This document shows, in pieces, positions 1 through 7,643 of a stretch of 64,000 nt of DNA. The notes under the pieces are model-generated. The model saw only the letters and a program-made list of their open reading frames with translations, did no database searches and was not told the origin of the DNA. Source of the DNA: Streptomyces sp. CB02923 (GTDB lineage Bacteria > Actinomycetota > Actinomycetes > Streptomycetales > Streptomycetaceae); the NCBI RefSeq assembly GCF_001905005.1, contig NZ_LWKZ01000001.1:3775-67774 (forward strand). Reading direction: 5' to 3'. The position numbers were made by a program, and so were the translations under genes. Numbering within the stretch: position 1 is the first letter of the stretch; each line of letters begins with the position of its first letter.

Positions 1-10
1 ACCCCGCGGG

Positions 11-1621
11 CTACTCCTGCGGCTCGACCCCGGCCCGCATCAGCCCGTACGCGTACGCGTCGTCCAGTGCCTGCCACGACGCGGCGATGACGTTCTCGGC
101 GACACCGACCGTGGACCACTCGCTCTGCCCGTCGCCGGTGGACACCAGGACGCGGGTGATCGAACCGGTGCCCAGCCGGCCCTCCAGGATGCGGACCTTG
201 TAGTCCACCAGCTCCAGCTCCGCCAGCTGCGGGTAGATCCGCTCCAGGGCCACCCGCAGCGCCCGGTCCAGCGCGTGCACCGGGCCGTTGCCCTCGGCGG
301 TGGCCACCAGCCGCTCGCCCTTGGCCCACAGCTTCACCGTCGCCTCGTTGGCGTGCGTACCGTCCGGCCGGTCCTCGACGATCGCCCGCCACGACTCCAC
401 CCGGAAGTACCGCAGCGGCCGGCCCTCCGCCTCCTCGCGCAGCAGCAGCTCGAAGGAGGCGTCGGCGGCCTCGTACGTGTACCCGGCCAGCTCGCGTTCC
501 TTGACCCGCTCCACGACCCGGCCGACCAGCTCCCGGTCGCCGCTCAGGTCGAAGCCCAGCTCCTTGCCCTTCAGCTCGATGGACGCGCGTCCCGCCATGT
601 CGGAGACCAGCATCCGCATGCTGTTGCCGACCAGCGCCGGGTCGATGTGCTGGTACAGGTCGGGATCGACCTTGATCGCGGAGGCGTGCAGTCCGGCCTT
701 GTGCGCGAACGCGGAGACGCCGACGTACGGCTGGTGCGTGGACGGCGTGAGGTTCACGACCTCGGCGATGGCGTGCGAGATGCGGGTGGTCTCGGCCAGC
801 TTGCCCGCGGGCAGGACCTGGCGCCCGTACTTCAGCTCCAGGGCCGCCACGACCGGGAAGAGATTGGAGTTGCCGACCCGCTCGCCGTAGCCGTTCGCGG
901 TGCACTGCACGTGCGTGGCGCCCGCGTCCACGGCGGCGAGGGTGTTGGCCACCGCGCAGCCCGTGTCGTCCTGGGCGTGGATGCCCAGGCGCGCACCGGT
1001 GTCCGCCAGCACGGTCCGCACGACGGCCGCGACCTGCGCGGGGAGCATTCCGCCGTTGGTGTCGCAGAGCACCACCACGTCGGCGCCGGCCTCGCTCGCG
1101 GTCCGTACGACCTGCTTGGCGTAGGCCGGGTCCAGGGCGTACCCGTCGAAGAAGTGCTCACAGTCCAGGAAGACCCGGCGGCCCTGCGCGCGCAGATGGG
1201 CGACGGTGTCCCGCACCATCGCGAGGTTCTCCTCCGGCGTGGTGCGCAGCGCCAGCTCCACGTGCCGCACGTGCGACTTGGCGACCAGCGTGACGACCGG
1301 TGCCTGCGACTCCAGCAGCGCGGCGACCTGCGGGTCGTCCTCGACCCGTACGCCCGCCTTGCGGGTGGCGCCGAAGGCGACCAGCCGGGCGTGCCGGAAG
1401 TCGATCTCCGCACGGGCCCGCTCGAAGAACTCGGTGTCCCGGGGGTTGGCGCCGGGCCAGCCGCCCTCGATGAAGCCCACGCCGAAGTCGTCCAGGTGCC
1501 GGGCGATGGTCAGCTTGTCCGCGACGGTCAGGTTGATGCCCTCGCGCTGGGCTCCGTCGCGCAGCGTCGTGTCGAAGACGTGGAAAGCGTCGGACAACGC
1601 GGGTTCGGGTACGTCCGTCAT
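11..1621 (-). CDS. cimA: (R)-citramalate synthase
   Basis: The 536-residue product condenses pyruvate and acetyl-CoA to citramalate, the threonine-independent route to 2-oxobutyrate for isoleucine. The N-terminal HMGL/DRE-TIM barrel is evident: DTTLRDGAQREG near residue 17 is the metal-binding DRE-type motif, GIHAQDDTGCAVAN carries the catalytic-site His/Asp, and the LeuA-type dimerisation/regulatory domain follows (about 390-530, ending in GSITRVLVSTGDG). Length and the DGAQREG variant fit the CimA/LeuA3 group better than classical LeuA (about 570-600 aa) or homocitrate synthase. The ATG is preceded by AGGAG about 11 nt upstream. The gene follows a long leader that looks like a transcription attenuator (1725-1859). 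Confidence 0.93.
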   Translation of the reverse strand: MTDVPEPALSDAFHVFDTTLRDGAQREGINLTVADKLTIARHLDDFGVGFIEGGWPGANPRDTEFFERARAEIDFRHARLVAFGATRKAGVRVEDDPQVAALLESQAPVVTLVAKSHVRHVELALRTTPEENLAMVRDTVAHLRAQGRRVFLDCEHFFDGYALDPAYAKQVVRTASEAGADVVVLCDTNGGMLPAQVAAVVRTVLADTGARLGIHAQDDTGCAVANTLAAVDAGATHVQCTANGYGERVGNSNLFPVVAALELKYGRQVLPAGKLAETTRISHAIAEVVNLTPSTHQPYVGVSAFAHKAGLHASAIKVDPDLYQHIDPALVGNSMRMLVSDMAGRASIELKGKELGFDLSGDRELVGRVVERVKERELAGYTYEAADASFELLLREEAEGRPLRYFRVESWRAIVEDRPDGTHANEATVKLWAKGERLVATAEGNGPVHALDRALRVALERIYPQLAELELVDYKVRILEGRLGTGSITRVLVSTGDGQSEWSTVGVAENVIAASWQALDDAYAYGLMRAGVEPQE

Positions 1622-1724
1622 GCTCGTCTGGCTCCTGTCGGGTCTCGGTTTACCGGAATGACCGGTTCCACCGCCCCCTCATGGTCCCGCGCGCTCCGCC
1701 GCCGGCGAAAGGTGGGCCGGAAAC

Positions 1725-1752
1725 GAAAAAACCTCTCGCGGATGCGAGAGGT
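1725..1752 (-). terminator. Intrinsic terminator in the cimA leader (probable attenuator)
   Basis: On the minus strand a perfect 9-bp stem (ACCTCTCGC / GCGAGAGGT, loop ATCC) is followed directly by a run of T residues (1731-1726). It lies about 105 nt upstream of the cimA ATG, inside the transcript leader and downstream of a short leader ORF. A U-tailed terminator in front of its own gene only makes sense as an attenuator, because no gene ends just upstream except the leader ORF. Confidence 0.8.
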
Positions 1753-1775
1753 CTGCGCGCGGGTCTGGGGCGACG

Positions 1776-1812
1776 GTGACCGCGCCGTACTCGGTGCGTA
1801 CGGGGCGGTCAC
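1776..1812 (-). promoter_or_regulatory. Leader hairpin overlapping the leader-peptide stop codon (cimA attenuator)
   Basis: The arms GTGACCGC (1812-1805) and GCGGTCAC (1783-1776) pair perfectly. An inner CCGTAC/GTACGG stem of 6 bp is separated from them by one mismatch and closed by a 7-nt loop. The 5' arm overlaps the TGA of the leader ORF, so a ribosome finishing the leader would occlude it. This is the position of the pause hairpin in ribosome-mediated attenuators. I could not trace a convincing antiterminator pairing by eye. Confidence 0.6.
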
Positions 1813-1859
1813 TGCGGACCGGCGCGCCTGCTGCCAATAATCGTGGCGAACGGGAGCAT
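1809..1859 (-). CDS. Putative cimA leader peptide with tandem isoleucine codons
   Basis: A 16-codon ORF encodes MLPFATIIGSRRAGPQ. An AGGA sequence lies 7 nt before the ATG. The two isoleucines are adjacent and both use ATT, a codon that is rare in GC-rich Streptomyces genes, where ATC is normal. The ORF sits upstream of the hairpin and U-tailed terminator that precede cimA, an isoleucine-pathway gene. The layout parallels the ilvB leader at 26092-26133 (short ORF, hairpin at its stop, terminator). The inferred role is to sense Ile-tRNA charging; I do not recall a described cimA leader peptide, so the function is inference only. Confidence 0.62.
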   Translation of the reverse strand: MLPFATIIGSRRAGPQ

Positions 1860-1937
1860 GGGGGCATCCTGCCACAGGTTCCCGGGGGGCGGCCGGGTAT
1901 CTCACAGTGCGGGCCACTGGGGGTGGCCGGTCCTGTT

Positions 1938-1990
1938 GTCCTCAAGCTCCCCCAGCTACCGCTGGGAGGTGCCCCCAGACGGGCTGGATT
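1938..1990. repeat. Dispersed Streptomyces repeat interrupted by a palindromic element
   Basis: The flanks TGTCCTCAA and ACGGGCTGGA match the uninterrupted copy at 54788-54813, where only ACGCCGG lies between them. Here they enclose a 33-bp imperfect palindrome (1946-1978, core CCCAGC-TACC-GCTGGG). From memory, both the CCTCAA...ACGGGCTGGA motif and the CTCCCCCAGC...GCTGGGAGG palindrome are dispersed intergenic elements in Streptomyces. The TAG stop of the MHS transporter gene lies in the loop of the palindrome. Confidence 0.75.
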
Positions 1991-3302
1991 GTGCCGGCTG
2001 CGGGCTTGAGATGGGCTCCTGCTTTGTCGGCTTCACCCGGTTGAGGTCGATCGTCTTCGTTTCGCGCATCGTCACGTAGACGATCAGGGAGACCGCCGCG
2101 CAGCCCGCCACGTACCAGTAGTAGCCCGATTCGATGCCGCCCTTCTTGAACCACAGGGCGACGTACTCGGCCGTGCCGCCGAAGAGGGCGTTGGCGATGG
2201 CGTACGGGAGGGCGACGCCGAGGGCGCGGATGCCGGTGGGGAAGAGTTCGGCCTTCACGCAGGCGTTGATCGAGGTGTAGCCGGTGACGACGAGCAGGGC
2301 GAGCAGCGCGAGGCCGAGGGCCGGCCAGAAGCTGCCCGCGTGCCGCAGCAGGGTCATGATCGGCACGGTCAGGAAGGTGGAGCCGACCGCGAAGGTGATC
2401 AGCAGCGGGCGGCGGCCGATGCGGTCGGAGAGCTTGCCCGCCAGCGGCTGGATGCACATGAAGACGAACAGCGCGCAGAAGCTGACCAGCGAGGCGGTCG
2501 GTTTGTCCATCCCGGCGCTGTTCGAGAGGTACTTGGTGAGGTAGGTCGTGTACGTGTAGTACGCGACGGTGCCGCCCATGGTGAGGGCGATGACGAGGAA
2601 CGCCTCGCGCCGGTGGGCCCACAGCGCCTTGAGCGTGCCGCGCTCCGGGTCGCTGTGTGCGCTGTCGTCCTGCGCGTACACCTCCGTCTCCAGCATGTTG
2701 CGCCGCAGGTAGAAGACGATGGCCGCGCCGAGCGCGCCGATGATGAACGGGATGCGCCAGGCCCAGCTGTGCAGGGCCTCCTCGGACATGGTGCGCTGCA
2801 GGAGGATCTGGAGGCCGAGGCCGAGGAGCTGGCCCGCGGTCATGGACACGTACTGGAAGCTGGAGGCGAAGCCGCGCCGCCCCGGGGCGGACGCCTCGGT
2901 GAGGTAGGTGGCGCTGGCCGCGTACTCGCCGCCGACCGACAGCCCTTGCAGCATCCGGGCGATGAGCAGCACGGCGACGCCGCCGTACCCGGCCACCGCG
3001 TAGGTCGGCGCGACGGCGATGAGGATGGCCGAGGCGGACATCAGGGTGACGGTGAGGGTCAGCGCGGCCTTGCGGCCCTTGCGGTCACCGACCCGGCCGA
3101 GCACCCAGCCGCCGACCGGCCGCATGAAGAAGCCGACCGCGAAGATCCCCATGGTGTTCATGAGGTTGGCGGTGTCGTTCCCCTTCGGGAAGAAGGAGTC
3201 GGCGAAGTACACCGCGAAACTGGCGTACACGAACCAGTCGAACCACTCGACCATGTTGCCGGCCGAGCCGACCCAGATCTTCTTCCACTGCTCTCGTCCC
3301 AT
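1956..3302 (-). CDS. MFS transporter, metabolite:H+ symporter (MHS) family, KgtP/ProP-like
   Basis: The 448-residue polytopic membrane protein has about 12 hydrophobic segments. MHS signatures are visible: GNMVEWFDWFVYASFA in TM1, RPVGGWVLGRVGDRKGRK after TM2 (the MFS motif A), GLSVGGEYAASATYL in TM4, and SDRIGRRPLL between TM8 and TM9. This family imports dicarboxylates, 2-oxoglutarate or osmolytes by proton symport; the exact substrate cannot be read from sequence. The last nine or so residues (SPSGGTSQR) are encoded by an inserted dispersed repeat, so the native C-terminus has probably been replaced. No strong Shine-Dalgarno precedes the ATG. It is upstream of and co-oriented with cimA, separated by the repeat hairpin. 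Confidence 0.88.
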   Translation of the reverse strand: MGREQWKKIWVGSAGNMVEWFDWFVYASFAVYFADSFFPKGNDTANLMNTMGIFAVGFFMRPVGGWVLGRVGDRKGRKAALTLTVTLMSASAILIAVAPTYAVAGYGGVAVLLIARMLQGLSVGGEYAASATYLTEASAPGRRGFASSFQYVSMTAGQLLGLGLQILLQRTMSEEALHSWAWRIPFIIGALGAAIVFYLRRNMLETEVYAQDDSAHSDPERGTLKALWAHRREAFLVIALTMGGTVAYYTYTTYLTKYLSNSAGMDKPTASLVSFCALFVFMCIQPLAGKLSDRIGRRPLLITFAVGSTFLTVPIMTLLRHAGSFWPALGLALLALLVVTGYTSINACVKAELFPTGIRALGVALPYAIANALFGGTAEYVALWFKKGGIESGYYWYVAGCAAVSLIVYVTMRETKTIDLNRVKPTKQEPISSPQPAQSSPSGGTSQR

Positions 3303-3443
3303 GACGGATCACGGTCGCCGACGCCGCCCGCCGCGGCAAGAGCCCGGCGGGCAACGATCACGCTTCGTTACCTGCGGGGTATGCGCGCGATCGGCGTACG
3401 GACACGTCTGCGCGCCCGGACGCGTACGGCACGGTGCCGCCCC

Positions 3444-4718
3444 TCAGCGGACGTGCCGCAGGAACACGTCGCTCTCGTGGTTGGTGTCGCCGCCGACCAG
3501 GTCGGCGAGGTGGGACTCGAAGACGACCGCGCGGCCGTCGGCCGTCATGCCGTCCGGCCCGGCGGTGGCCGCCCTCGGTCTGCCGTCGGTGCCGGGGCTG
3601 ACGAGCGTGTCCTTGCCGGTCTTCAGGTCCTTGACGTACAGGCCGTACTCGACGCCGGCGGAGTGCAGCAGCAGGAGACGGCCGTCCGGACCGATCGCGT
3701 CGGCTTCGGCATACTGATTGCCGTCGATGCCGTCCACCCGCCGGATCGCACCGCTGCGGACGTCCCGTACGAAGACGTACGAGCGGGCCTCGTCGGGCAC
3801 CGGCACGATGTTCTTGGCCGCCGAGTTGAAGACGACGGTACGGCCGTCGGCGCTGATCAGCGGGTCGGTGGAGCCGGAGGTGGCGGGCAGTCCGTCGGCG
3901 GTGGTGTCGATCTGCCGCTGCTCGCCGGTGCGCAGGTCGGCGAGGTGGATGTCGGCCCAGTCGCGCTCGCCGCCGGGGCCGCCGCCGCGCCGGCTGCGTT
4001 CCCGGTAGGCCACCTTGCCGCCGTCGGCGCTGATGCGCGGCGAGTCGTAGCCGCGGCCTTCCTTGGCGGGAATCCGGCTGGCGCGGCGTGTCGTCCCGGT
4101 CTTGCGGTCGCGTACGTAGATGCGGCCGAGGTCTTCGTTCGGCGGCGGGACGGTGCCCTGCCGGCCCAGGAAGGCGACGTAGCGGCCGTCGGCGCTGAGC
4201 GAGGGTGTCTCGCCGCCGGTGAAGCCCGCGTCCATGTCCAGGTCGGCGCGTTCCAGGCGTCCGGTGCGCACTTCGTAGACGTATACGTGGTATGTCCCGT
4301 TCGTCTCGGCGTTGAAGGCCACGTGGCGGCTGTCCGCGCTGATCGTGGCGAAGTCGGCGTTGCCGGGGCCGAGCGGGGCGTTGAGGCGGCGGAGGGTGCC
4401 GGTGCGGCGGTCGCGCAGGAAGACGTCGTGGACGATGGGGCCGGGGTTGTCGTCACCCGGCAGGAGGTTGTCCGCCCCGGAGTCGAAGGCGACGTACCGG
4501 CCGTCGGGGCTGATCGCGGCGTTGTACGAACCGCCGCCGACCGCTTCCGAGCCGTCGGGCGCGGTGTTGACCCGTTCGGTACGGGGGCCGTGGCCGCCCG
4601 CCGCCACCGCGGGTGTGCCGGTGCCGCCCGCCGCCAGCGCCCCGGCGAGGACGGCGGCCACCGCCGCGCCCGATGCCGTACGTCTGCCGCTGCCGCCTCG
4701 CCCCGTGCGCACGCCCAT
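3444..4718 (-). CDS. Secreted TolB/WD40-like beta-propeller protein
   Basis: The protein has 424 residues. I chose the ATG at 4718 because GGGGGG lies 4-5 nt upstream; an in-frame GTG at 4736 would add six residues. The N-terminus is a Sec-type signal (basic start, AAVAAVLAGALAAGG, cleavage near AVA-AGG). The rest is repeated PD40-type blades of the form ISPDGRYVAFDS, ISADSRHVAFNA, LSADGRYVAFLG, ISADGRTVVFNS, each followed by VFLRDRRTGT-like strands. This is a typical exported propeller with no catalytic motif, and partners are unknown. Upstream (4737-4893) lies a 21-bp tandem repeat that belongs to the 3' side of the next tetR gene. Confidence 0.85.
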   Translation of the reverse strand: MGVRTGRGGSGRRTASGAAVAAVLAGALAAGGTGTPAVAAGGHGPRTERVNTAPDGSEAVGGGSYNAAISPDGRYVAFDSGADNLLPGDDNPGPIVHDVFLRDRRTGTLRRLNAPLGPGNADFATISADSRHVAFNAETNGTYHVYVYEVRTGRLERADLDMDAGFTGGETPSLSADGRYVAFLGRQGTVPPPNEDLGRIYVRDRKTGTTRRASRIPAKEGRGYDSPRISADGGKVAYRERSRRGGGPGGERDWADIHLADLRTGEQRQIDTTADGLPATSGSTDPLISADGRTVVFNSAAKNIVPVPDEARSYVFVRDVRSGAIRRVDGIDGNQYAEADAIGPDGRLLLLHSAGVEYGLYVKDLKTGKDTLVSPGTDGRPRAATAGPDGMTADGRAVVFESHLADLVGGDTNHESDVFLRHVR

Positions 4719-4825
4719 GTTTCCCCCCGGAAACACCCGCCTCCGGCCCTGCGCCGGAGCGCCAGGGGATACAACCGCATCAGCCGCGGCAGGGTCAATG
4801 CGCTCTTTTCCGTATAACCCGGGCC

Positions 4826-4885
4826 GGGTGTCAGGTGTCGGGTGCCAGATATCGGGTGTCGGGTGCCAGATGTCAGGTGTCGGGT
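4826..4885. repeat. 21-bp tandem repeat downstream of the tetR stop codon
   Basis: Two nearly identical 21-bp units (4833-4853 and 4854-4874; GGTGTCGGGTGCCAGAT-TC) are flanked by partial copies on both sides. The array begins 8 nt beyond the stop codon of the tetR gene ending at 4894. It has no long ORF of its own. Confidence 0.8.
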
Positions 4886-4893
4886 CTGCGCGG

Positions 4894-5514
4894 TCAGGGC
4901 CCTTCCGCAGGGCTCAGCGCCTCGTCCAGGAACTCCCCCACATGCCGCAGCACCTGCTCCCGGTCCAGACCCGGCAGGCCGACGACGAGGTGGGTGCCGA
5001 AGCCGTCCAGCAGCGCGCGCGTACGCGTGGCGAAGCGCTCCGCGTCCACGGTCCGCAGCTCGCCCTTCGAGGCGCCTTCGGCCAGCAGCGCCACCAGGTC
5101 GCGGTGCCAGGCCAGTTCCAGGTCGAGCTGGCGCGCGCGGGTCTCGTCGTCCGCGTTCTGCGAGCGGTTCCACACCTCCAGCCACAGGGTCCAGCGCGGG
5201 TCCCGGTGCCCTTCGGGGAGGTAGAGCGCCACCAGCGCGTCGAGCCGTTCGCGGGCCGGGACGCGGCGGGCGAGCGTGGCCCGGCGCCGGGCGCCGAGCT
5301 GCTCCTCGCTCCAGTGCAGGGTCTGGAGCAGCAGCTCGTCCTTGGTACCGAAGTAGTAGAGGATGTGCCCGCTGCTCATCCCGACCTCGCGTCCCAGCCC
5401 GGCCATGGTCAGCCGGTCCAGGCCCGCTTCGGCGATGGTGGCCATGGCCGCGGCGAGGACCTGCTCGCGCGGCCGGTCGAGCCGCCGCCGTGACGGGCGG
5501 ACCGGTCCGGGCAC
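4894..5514 (-). CDS. TetR family transcriptional regulator, candidate regulator of aguA
   Basis: The 206-residue protein has an N-terminal TetR HTH (residues about 15-62; TMAGLGREVGMSSGHILYYF followed by GTKDELL) and a helical ligand/dimer domain. The GTG at 5514 was chosen because CCCGGAGG precedes it by 5 nt. An alternative GTG at 5538 overlaps the aguA stop as GTGA and would add eight residues. The gene directly follows agmatine deiminase in the same direction, so the two are almost certainly cotranscribed and translationally linked. Control of the aguA promoter through the palindrome at 6684-6701 is inferred. A role in polyamine or agmatine sensing is a guess from context. Confidence 0.85.
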   Translation of the reverse strand: MPGPVRPSRRRLDRPREQVLAAAMATIAEAGLDRLTMAGLGREVGMSSGHILYYFGTKDELLLQTLHWSEEQLGARRRATLARRVPARERLDALVALYLPEGHRDPRWTLWLEVWNRSQNADDETRARQLDLELAWHRDLVALLAEGASKGELRTVDAERFATRTRALLDGFGTHLVVGLPGLDREQVLRHVGEFLDEALSPAEGP

Positions 5515-5534
5515 GGAAACCTCCGGGAAAAACG

Positions 5535-6584
5535 TCACACGGTGCCCACCTTGGGCTGCTGCTGGGTGATGCAGTGGATGCCACCGCCCGCTGCGAAGAT
5601 CGTACGGGCGTCGGCCGGGGTCACCGTCCGCTCCGGGAACAGCCGCCGGAAGATCCCGGCGGCCTGCTCGTCGCGCGGATCGCCGAACGCGCACAGCACC
5701 ACGCCGCCGTTGCACAGGTAGTGGTTGATGTACGAGTAGTCGACCGGCTCGCCGTCCACCTCGACGACGGTCGGCGCGGGCACCTCGACGACCTCCAGCC
5801 GCCGCCCGCGCGCGTCCGTCGAGGAGCGCAGCAGCCCGGCGATCTCCTTGCACACCTCGTGGTCGGGGTGGGCCGGGTCGGGCTGGGTGTGCGCGACGAC
5901 GACGCCGGGCCGGGCGAACGCCGCGACGATGTCCACGTGGCCGCGGGTGCCGAACTGCCCGTAGTCGGCGGTCAGTCCGCGCGGCAGCCAGATCGCCTTG
6001 GTGGTGCCGAGGTACGCGTGGATCTCCGCCTCCACCTCCGCGCGCGTACGGCCCGGGTTGCGCCCGGGGTCGAGCTGCACGGTCTCCGTCAGCAGGACCG
6101 TGCCCTCGCCGTCCACGTGCAGGCCGCCGCCCTCGTTCACCAGCGACGACCGGTACGTGCGGGCGCCGGCCAGCCCGGCCACGTACGCGCCCGCCCCGGC
6201 GTCCCGCTCCCAGCGGGCCCACTCCTGGCCGCCCCAGCCGTTGAACACCCAGTCGGCGGCGGCCAGCCGGCCGTTCCCGTCCGTCAGGAAGGTCGGCCCG
6301 ATGTCCCGCATCCACGCGTCGTCGAGCGGCCGCTCGACGACCTCGACGTCCGGGCCGAGCAGCCGCCGCGCCCCGCCGCCCTGGCCGGTGCCCGCCACGA
6401 CCGTGACCGGCTCGTACCCGCGTACGGCGCGGGCGACGGCGGCCCAGGCCCGGCGGGCCCGCTCCAGCGCCTCGCCGCCCTCCGCGCCGAAGGTGGCGTT
6501 GGGTCCGGGCCAGGCCATCCAGGTCCGCTCGTGCGGGGCCCACTCGGCGGGCATGCGGAAGCCGTCGGCGGCGGGGGTGGTCAT
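5535..6584 (-). CDS. aguA: Agmatine deiminase (peptidyl-arginine deiminase/AguA family)
   Basis: The 349-residue protein is of normal AguA length. It converts agmatine to N-carbamoylputrescine and ammonia in putrescine synthesis or agmatine catabolism. Guanidino-modifying enzyme motifs are in order: WMRDIGPTF with D94, VNEGGGLHVDGEG with E151, GTRGHVDIVAAF with H216 and D218, and the catalytic cysteine C338 in AAGGGIHCITQQQP. No aguB (carbamoylputrescine amidohydrolase) lies in the window. The downstream tetR gene overlaps or abuts its stop. An AT-richer upstream region (6684-6790) holds a palindrome that would suit a repressor. Confidence 0.93.
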   Translation of the reverse strand: MTTPAADGFRMPAEWAPHERTWMAWPGPNATFGAEGGEALERARRAWAAVARAVRGYEPVTVVAGTGQGGGARRLLGPDVEVVERPLDDAWMRDIGPTFLTDGNGRLAAADWVFNGWGGQEWARWERDAGAGAYVAGLAGARTYRSSLVNEGGGLHVDGEGTVLLTETVQLDPGRNPGRTRAEVEAEIHAYLGTTKAIWLPRGLTADYGQFGTRGHVDIVAAFARPGVVVAHTQPDPAHPDHEVCKEIAGLLRSSTDARGRRLEVVEVPAPTVVEVDGEPVDYSYINHYLCNGGVVLCAFGDPRDEQAAGIFRRLFPERTVTPADARTIFAAGGGIHCITQQQPKVGTV

Positions 6585-6683
6585 GGGGTCCTCCGGGCTC
6601 GGGGCGGGTGCGGGGGCGATGCAGTGCGGGGGCGGTGCGGTGCGGGGGCAGCCTGTGCACGGCGCCGCGCCGTCGACCGTCGC

Positions 6684-6701
6684 TTTAGTGCGGCACTCTA
6701 A
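6684..6701. promoter_or_regulatory. Palindromic candidate operator in the aguA promoter region
   Basis: AGTGC-G-GCACT (6687-6697) is a perfect palindrome flanked by TTTAG and CTAA. On the minus strand it overlaps TAGAGT, a plausible -10 hexamer for aguA about 110 nt before the start. TetR-type operators often look like this, and a tetR gene is the second gene of the operon. No footprint can be claimed. Confidence 0.42.
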
Positions 6702-6763
6702 CTCTGATCACCGGCGGAGCCAACCAGCTCGGGCCATTGACGCAGTCATCACCCGTAGTCCAC

Positions 6764-6785
6764 ATTGAGCACCATATTGAGCACC
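6764..6785. repeat. Short direct repeat ATTGAGCACC x2
   Basis: Two 10-bp copies (6764-6773 and 6776-6785) are separated by AT in a locally AT-rich patch between the divergent aguA and the membrane-protein gene at 6883. A 12-bp period could suit tandem activator binding on one face of the helix, but nothing more can be said. Confidence 0.45.
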
Positions 6786-6882
6786 GTTCAAACACCCCCG
6801 CCCCGCAGCTCCGGGCAGCCCGGCACACAGGGGGCGCGGCACCGAGGACTTCCCGGCCACGGCACCAGCGGTGGAGGAATGC

Positions 6883-7635
6883 ATGGAATTACAGAGGACG
6901 GCCTTTTCCGTGCTGGCCGCATTGGCCGTCCCGGCAGGTTTGTTCTGGCACAGAAAACTCCCCTGGTATGCGGTGCTGTTCTCTTTCGCCTACCTCTCCC
7001 TGGCACTGCTGCCGGCCGGCCACTCCCCTGAGACATGGGCCACACTGGCCGCGACAACGCTGGTCAGCCTCGCCCTGGCCCTTCTGTCCAGGCCGTGGCC
7101 GGCCCACTCGTACCGCATCGCGATGACGCTGCCACCGTTCACCGCCGCCACCTGGGCCGGGATCGCACTGCTCCTCACCGCGGCAGCGGTTTACGCCTGC
7201 ACGGGAATCGGCACCGGCGTCGCGTGGATCGAATCGACGCTGAAGGACGATCGCGTGTGGGTGGTTCTCTCGGGCGCCCTGATCGCCGTATTCGGCTCCC
7301 AGCGGACCGTCGCCCGGATCGTCAAACCCCAGGTCGACCACATCGAGAGCCGCATCAGTTCCGGCGCTCTCGGCATCGAGGTCCGGGAGTTCATCGCCGC
7401 CGCCGCACACATCGGCTGGATAGAACGCGTACTGCTTTTCGCGTTCCTGGCGTCCGGAAACCCGGAAGCCGCCGCACTGGTCGTGGCGGCGAAGTCCTTC
7501 ATCCGGTCCCCCGGCTCCAGCCAGGGCGGAAAACTGGTGGGCGACTATTACCTGGTGGGAACGCTGGCGAGCGTGGGATCGGCGCTCCTGATATCTTGTG
7601 CGACCAGGATCGCGCTGGGACTGCCGCCGCTCTGA
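6883..7635 (+). CDS. Uncharacterised polytopic membrane protein
   Basis: The protein has 250 residues. I chose the ATG at 6883 because GGAGGA sits 4 nt upstream; an in-frame GTG at 6871 would overlap that site. Roughly six or seven hydrophobic segments are visible (about 7-22, 27-43, 50-68, 89-109, 126-140, 180-205, 226-245), with a charged stretch at about 112-125 and a cytoplasmic-looking linker (about 142-178) containing KPQVDHIESRI. The C-terminal VVAAKSFIR and DYYLVGTLASVGSA segments look like a conserved signature, but I do not recognise a named family. It is followed 8 nt later by a nucleotidyltransferase-fold gene. Codon use (GAA, AAA, TTC, ATA) is somewhat less GC-biased than in neighbours, suggesting later acquisition. 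Confidence 0.7.
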   Translation: MELQRTAFSVLAALAVPAGLFWHRKLPWYAVLFSFAYLSLALLPAGHSPETWATLAATTLVSLALALLSRPWPAHSYRIAMTLPPFTAATWAGIALLLTAAAVYACTGIGTGVAWIESTLKDDRVWVVLSGALIAVFGSQRTVARIVKPQVDHIESRISSGALGIEVREFIAAAAHIGWIERVLLFAFLASGNPEAAALVVAAKSFIRSPGSSQGGKLVGDYYLVGTLASVGSALLISCATRIALGLPPL

Positions 7636-7643
7636 GGGTGGGT

